10,000 nucleotides of DNA from Flavobacterium sp. (lineage in GTDB: Bacteria > Bacteroidota > Bacteroidia > Flavobacteriales > Flavobacteriaceae). Numbering within the stretch: position 1 is the first letter of the stretch; each line of letters starts with the position of its first letter. The notes under the pieces are model-generated. The model was not told the DNA's origin, made no database searches, and saw only the letters and a program-made list of their open reading frames with translations. Shown in pieces: positions 6,189 to 10,000 of the stretch. The position numbers were made by a program, and so were the translations under genes. Location: assembly GCF_020217025.1 (NCBI RefSeq), contig NZ_JAIWOF010000202.1, positions 1-10,000 on the forward strand. The letters are read 5' to 3'.

Positions 6189-7179
6189 TTTTCTAATTGT
6201 AGCAATTTTATTTACTTCATGTACTAAAACTACAGATTTTTATACCATTCAAGGCGAAGCACAAGGAAGTACGTATTCTATAAAATACATTTCAACGGAA
6301 GAAAAAGTAACTAAAAATCAAATGGATTCGTTGTTAACAGCTTTTGATTTATCGCTTTCCACGTATCGACCAGATTCTAAAATTTCTAAAATTAATGCTG
6401 GCGATTCAACAGTTGTTGTAGATGATTTTTTTACAGAAACATTCCAACTTTCCAACCAAATTTATAAAGAAACGAATGGTTTGTTCGATCCAACAATTGG
6501 TGTTTTAGTGAATGCATACGGTTTCGGACCAAATAAAAAGCACCAAGATTTAGCTCTAAAACAAATCGATAGTTTGTTGCAATTTGTAGGTTTTAATAAG
6601 ATTGCATTAAACGCAAATAAAACCATATCAAAAAAGTATAAAGAAACTTTCATCGATTTTAATGCAATTGCACAAGGTTATTCCGTTGATGTTGTAGTGA
6701 ATTATTTAAAATCGAAAGGAATTGAAAATGCCATTGTTGAAATTGGTGGCGAATTATTTGCGATGGGTAAAAACACAATTGACAATAAGAACTGGGTAGT
6801 AGGAATCGACGATCCATTACAAAATCCAGAAGAACGCACATTAATTGCCAAAGTGAATTTAGAAAACTTAGGAATGGCAACTTCAGGGAATTATAGAAAA
6901 GTAATGATTGATGAAAAAACAGGTAAGAAGTTTGTTCACATCATTAATCCAAAAACGGGATTGGCTCAAAAAAATAATGTGTTAAGTGCAACTGTTTTAT
7001 CAAAGTCATCTGGTTTGTCTGATGGTTACGCTACAGCTTTTATGTTAATGAGTTTAGAGGAAAGTAAGGTATTCTTACAAAAACATCCAGAATTATATGT
7101 CATGCTTCTTTACTCGGATTCAGCCAATAAAATGCAGCAATTTACTACAGAAAATTTCAATTCTTTGATTATAGACTAA
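6163..7179 (+). CDS. apbE: ApbE-family FMN transferase, lipoprotein
   Basis: ApbE transfers FMN from FAD to a threonine in target flavoproteins such as NqrB and NqrC. The 338-residue protein has a lipoprotein signal peptide with lipobox LFTSC and acylated Cys20, which places it outside the inner membrane. Family motifs follow in order: GSTYSIKY (35-42), STYRPDSKISKIN (66-78), FIDFNAIAQGYSVD (163-176), IVEIGGELFAMG (191-202), MATSGNYRK (238-246), FVHIINPKTG (257-266) and SDGYATAFMLM (286-296), the last matching the metal-binding D..AT motif. The length is normal. The ATG lies inside the end of the upstream gene in another frame, and no other start would keep the signal peptide, so the two genes are probably translationally coupled. 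No hairpin terminator is visible after the stop. Confidence 0.96.
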   Translation: MKELKRFYSFLIVAILFTSCTKTTDFYTIQGEAQGSTYSIKYISTEEKVTKNQMDSLLTAFDLSLSTYRPDSKISKINAGDSTVVVDDFFTETFQLSNQIYKETNGLFDPTIGVLVNAYGFGPNKKHQDLALKQIDSLLQFVGFNKIALNANKTISKKYKETFIDFNAIAQGYSVDVVVNYLKSKGIENAIVEIGGELFAMGKNTIDNKNWVVGIDDPLQNPEERTLIAKVNLENLGMATSGNYRKVMIDEKTGKKFVHIINPKTGLAQKNNVLSATVLSKSSGLSDGYATAFMLMSLEESKVFLQKHPELYVMLLYSDSANKMQQFTTENFNSLIID

Positions 7180-7197
7180 TTCTAAATAAGAAAATAA

Positions 7198-7225
7198 TTG
7201 TTAAAACTTGTATAATAAACTTTTG
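7198..7225 (+). promoter_or_regulatory. Possible promoter of the M16 peptidase gene
   Basis: TTG (7198-7200), a 17-bp spacer and AACTTTTG (7218-7225) resemble the Bacteroidetes pattern TTG / TAnnTTTG with one mismatch in the -7 box. The predicted transcript would have a leader of about 40 bases. The rest of the 92-bp spacer is AT-rich with no other clear signal. Confidence 0.35.
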
Positions 7226-7267
7226 ATTTTGTAGTTATAAAGATAATTTTATCCAAACAAAATCAAA
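7222..7267. repeat. 11-bp inverted repeat before the M16 peptidase start
   Basis: TTTGATTTTGT (7222-7232) is the exact reverse complement of ACAAAATCAAA (7257-7267), with 24 bp between. The left arm overlaps the possible -7 box and the right arm ends 4 bp before the ATG. It could be an operator or a weak hairpin, but in such AT-rich sequence it could also be chance. Confidence 0.4.
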
Positions 7268-7271
7268 TTTT

Positions 7272-10000
7272 ATGAAGAAATTTCACTTTTCCATTTCTTT
7301 ATTGCTTTTGGCTCCAGCGTTTCTTTTTGCGCAGGATTTCAAGCTTGAAGATCCAATTCCGACTGACCCTAATGTAAAAATCGGAAAGCTTTCAAACGGA
7401 TTAACGTATTACATCCGTAAAAATGCAAAACCTGAAGATAAGGTTGATTTACGCCTAGTTGTTAATGCAGGTTCGATTCAAGAAACGGATGAACAGCAAG
7501 GTTTAGCTCACTTTATGGAGCACATGTGTTTCAATGGAACAAAACGATTTCCTAAAAATGAATTGGTAAATTATCTTCAAAGTATCGGAGTTAAATTCGG
7601 ACAACACTTAAATGCTTACACGAGTTTTGATGAAACGGTTTACTTTTTACCAATTCCTTCAGATGATAAAGATAAAGTAGAAAAAGGGTTCCAAATTATA
7701 GAAGATTGGGCGTTCAATACTACTTTAACTCCAGAAGAAATTGATAAAGAAAGAGGTGTCGTTTTAGAAGAATATCGTTTAGGTCTAGGTGCTGACAAAA
7801 GAATGATGGGACGTTTTATGCCAAAAATGATGTATAATTCGTTATATGCAAAACGTCTTCCTATTGGTCAAAAAGAAATTTTAGAAAACTTTACATATGA
7901 TAAATTAACGAGTTTTTATAAAGATTGGTATCGCCCAAATTTAATGGCAGTTATTGTTGTAGGAGATATCGATGTTGCCGAAATGGAGAAAAAAATTATC
8001 GCTCATTTTGGGAAATATAAAAATCCAAAGAAGCAAAAAGAAAGAAAATTTTATGATGTTCCTAATCACAAAGAAACTTTCGTAGCTGTAGAATCAGATA
8101 AAGAAGCAGCATTTGCTCAGGTACAATTATTGTATAAAGATTATGCAGAGCCTAAGAAAGTTACAACACTTGGAGATTTTAAAGAATATCTTGCCAAAGG
8201 ACTTTTTTCTACGATGTTAAATAACAGATTAGAAGAGTTACAAAACAGTCCAAATCCTCCTTTTAACTTTGGCTACACCTATCATGGTGGTACTTTTGCA
8301 AGAACAAAAGAAGCATTTCAATCTTTTGCAATGGTAGCTCAGGATAAGCAATTACAGGCTTTGAAAGTATTGGTGACTGAGAACGAAAGAGTAAAGCAAT
8401 TTGGATTTACTCAAGGAGAATTAGATAGAGCAAAAGCCGAATTCTTATCTCAAATTGAAAGACAGTATAATGAAAGAGAGAAAAGTGAATCTGAAAATTT
8501 CGTATCAGAATATCAATCTAATTTCTTAGAAAAAGAACCAATTCCAAGTATCGAATGGACGTTTGATATCTTTAAAAAGATGTTACCAACCATTTCTGTT
8601 GAAGATACTAATGGTTTAATTGCTAAATATTTAAAAGAAGATAATAGAGTAGTTATTTTAACTGGTCCAGAAAAAGATGGTTTAGTAAAACCAACAGAAC
8701 AAGAAGTTTTAAATTCATTAACGGTAAACAAAAATGAATTGACTGCATATGCAGAAACAAAAGTTTCGGAAAGTTTATTGAGAAATCCAGTTAAAGAAGG
8801 AAGCGTAGTTTCAAAAGAAAGTAATGCTAAATTAGGAACTACTACTTTGAAACTTTCAAACGGTGCTACAGTAGTTTATAAGAAAACTGATTTTAAAAAC
8901 GATCAAGTTATATTTGAAGCAATCAGTTTTGGTGGTTCAAATTTATTTTCAAATGATGAAATGGCAAAAGTTTCATTAGCAATGGGTGGTTTATCTGAAG
9001 CAGGTTTTTCTGGAATGTCTAAAAATGATATCAACAAATTTATGACAGGTAAAATTGCAAGAATAAATCCTTATGTTGGTGGAATTTATGAAGGATTAAA
9101 CGGTTCTTCTACTCCAAAAGATTTAGAGTATTTATTTCAAATGACGTATGCTTATTTCACCGATTTAAATTTTGACAAAGAAGCTTTTACTGGTTTTATT
9201 TCAAAGCAAAAAGGGTTTATGGCAAATATGATGTCACAACCAGCGTCTTATTTTTCAAATGAATTTTACACTTATTTGAACAAAGAAAATCCAAGATATA
9301 AAGGGTTTCCAAAAGAAGAAGATTTTGATAAAGCGGATTATGAATTAGCGTATAAAAAATACAAAGAGCGTTTTGCAAATGCAGCTGATTTTAATTTCTA
9401 TATTGTTGGAAATTTTGATGAAGCTCAATTGGAAGCTTTTGCTGCGAAATATATAGCATCATTACCTTCTGATAAAAATACTAAAGAAAGTGCTAAAGAT
9501 TTAGGCTATAGAATGCTTAAAGGTTCGCACAAAAAAGTGGTAAACAAAGGAAAAGATCCAAAAAGCACAGTTAACATCATGATTTATGGTGATACAAAAT
9601 ACGATGCAAAAGAAGCATTTGCTTTCAAAGCATTAGGTGAAGTGTTAACAATTAAATTAGTAGAAGAATTAAGAGAAAACGAAAGTGGTGTGTATGGAGT
9701 AGGAGCTAGAGGAAGTATGAATAAAGTACCTTACGGAAGCTATAATTTCTCAATTTCTTTCCCATGCGGACCAGAAAATGCTGAAAAACTTACTGAATCT
9801 GCTTTAAGAGAATTAAACAAAATGGTTACTAATGGTCCAGAACAAAAAGATTTGGATAAATTTAAAGAAGCATCAAGATTAGAATACAAAGAAAGTTTAA
9901 AAGATAATCGCTACTGGATGGCAGTTTTAAAACGTCAATATACAGATGGAGTAAATCCGGAAGAAGTATTTGATTTTGAAGCTAAATTGAATGCTTTAAC
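7272..10000 (+). CDS. Exported M16-family (pitrilysin-like) zinc peptidase, 3' end cut by window
   Basis: 909 residues are visible and the frame is still open at the right edge; flavobacterial members are about 930-990 residues from memory, so little is missing. A Sec signal peptide (1-20, cleavage probably at LFA-QDF) directs it to the periplasm or beyond. The inverted zinc motif HFMEH (His80, Glu83, His84) in GLAHFMEHMCFNGT carries two ligands and the catalytic Glu; the third ligand is probably Glu167 in ERGVVLEEYRLG, by analogy with insulin-degrading enzyme. A middle domain follows, then a second M16-like half beginning near TTLKLSNGATVVYKK. The R..Y pair of the C-terminal substrate-binding region appears as ELRENESGVYG (Arg801, Tyr808). 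This full double-domain layout suggests an active peptidase that degrades peptides. It lies 92 bp after apbE and is probably transcribed separately; no functional tie to Nqr is evident. Confidence 0.95.
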   Translation, partial: MKKFHFSISLLLLAPAFLFAQDFKLEDPIPTDPNVKIGKLSNGLTYYIRKNAKPEDKVDLRLVVNAGSIQETDEQQGLAHFMEHMCFNGTKRFPKNELVNYLQSIGVKFGQHLNAYTSFDETVYFLPIPSDDKDKVEKGFQIIEDWAFNTTLTPEEIDKERGVVLEEYRLGLGADKRMMGRFMPKMMYNSLYAKRLPIGQKEILENFTYDKLTSFYKDWYRPNLMAVIVVGDIDVAEMEKKIIAHFGKYKNPKKQKERKFYDVPNHKETFVAVESDKEAAFAQVQLLYKDYAEPKKVTTLGDFKEYLAKGLFSTMLNNRLEELQNSPNPPFNFGYTYHGGTFARTKEAFQSFAMVAQDKQLQALKVLVTENERVKQFGFTQGELDRAKAEFLSQIERQYNEREKSESENFVSEYQSNFLEKEPIPSIEWTFDIFKKMLPTISVEDTNGLIAKYLKEDNRVVILTGPEKDGLVKPTEQEVLNSLTVNKNELTAYAETKVSESLLRNPVKEGSVVSKESNAKLGTTTLKLSNGATVVYKKTDFKNDQVIFEAISFGGSNLFSNDEMAKVSLAMGGLSEAGFSGMSKNDINKFMTGKIARINPYVGGIYEGLNGSSTPKDLEYLFQMTYAYFTDLNFDKEAFTGFISKQKGFMANMMSQPASYFSNEFYTYLNKENPRYKGFPKEEDFDKADYELAYKKYKERFANAADFNFYIVGNFDEAQLEAFAAKYIASLPSDKNTKESAKDLGYRMLKGSHKKVVNKGKDPKSTVNIMIYGDTKYDAKEAFAFKALGEVLTIKLVEELRENESGVYGVGARGSMNKVPYGSYNFSISFPCGPENAEKLTESALRELNKMVTNGPEQKDLDKFKEASRLEYKESLKDNRYWMAVLKRQYTDGVNPEEVFDFEAKLNAL

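Noticed and set aside
8513..8731. Minus-strand open frame inside the M16 peptidase gene
   Set aside because: The plus-strand peptidase frame is continuous and conserved here; the minus frame shows no family signature.

Overview
The window looks like chromosomal DNA from a member of the Flavobacteriaceae, probably Flavobacterium or a close relative. The base composition is low in G+C (roughly 30-40% in the conserved genes). Two intergenic regions carry the Bacteroidetes -7 promoter element TAnnTTTG, Shine-Dalgarno sequences are not evident, and the proteins are of the flavobacterial type. All genes lie on the + strand.

Region 1 (1-5029) is most of an nqr operon for the sodium-pumping NADH:quinone oxidoreductase: the C-terminal third of nqrA (cut by the window edge), then complete nqrB, nqrC, nqrD, nqrE and nqrF. 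Gaps are 2-5 bp, except 25 bp before nqrF. The expected cofactor residues are present: the four [2Fe-2S] cysteines of NqrF, the membrane Fe-S cysteines of NqrD and NqrE, and the SGAT flavinylation motif of NqrC. NqrB carries SGET where SGAT-like sequence is expected, and NqrE has a tail of about 40 residues.

Region 2 (5030-5822) is the most unusual part. A very AT-rich gene (about 22% G+C by hand count) for an unrecognised single-pass membrane protein sits between two perfect 33-bp copies of the same terminator sequence. Each copy is followed at nearly the same distance by a -7 promoter element. The layout suggests that this gene arrived as a unit between nqrF and the downstream genes.

Region 3 (5823-7179) holds a small conserved-looking gene that overlaps, by 26 bp, a gene for an ApbE lipoprotein. 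ApbE is the FMN transferase that flavinylates NqrB and NqrC, so this pair probably serves the Nqr complex, although it is transcriptionally separated from nqrA-F by the terminators.

Region 4 (7180-10000) is a 92-bp spacer with a possible promoter and an inverted repeat, then an exported M16 (pitrilysin-type) zinc peptidase that runs off the right edge.

Overall this is mostly core respiratory and housekeeping DNA. I see no CRISPR array, tRNA, rRNA, transposase or defence system. The repeat-flanked orphan gene is the best candidate for something undescribed.
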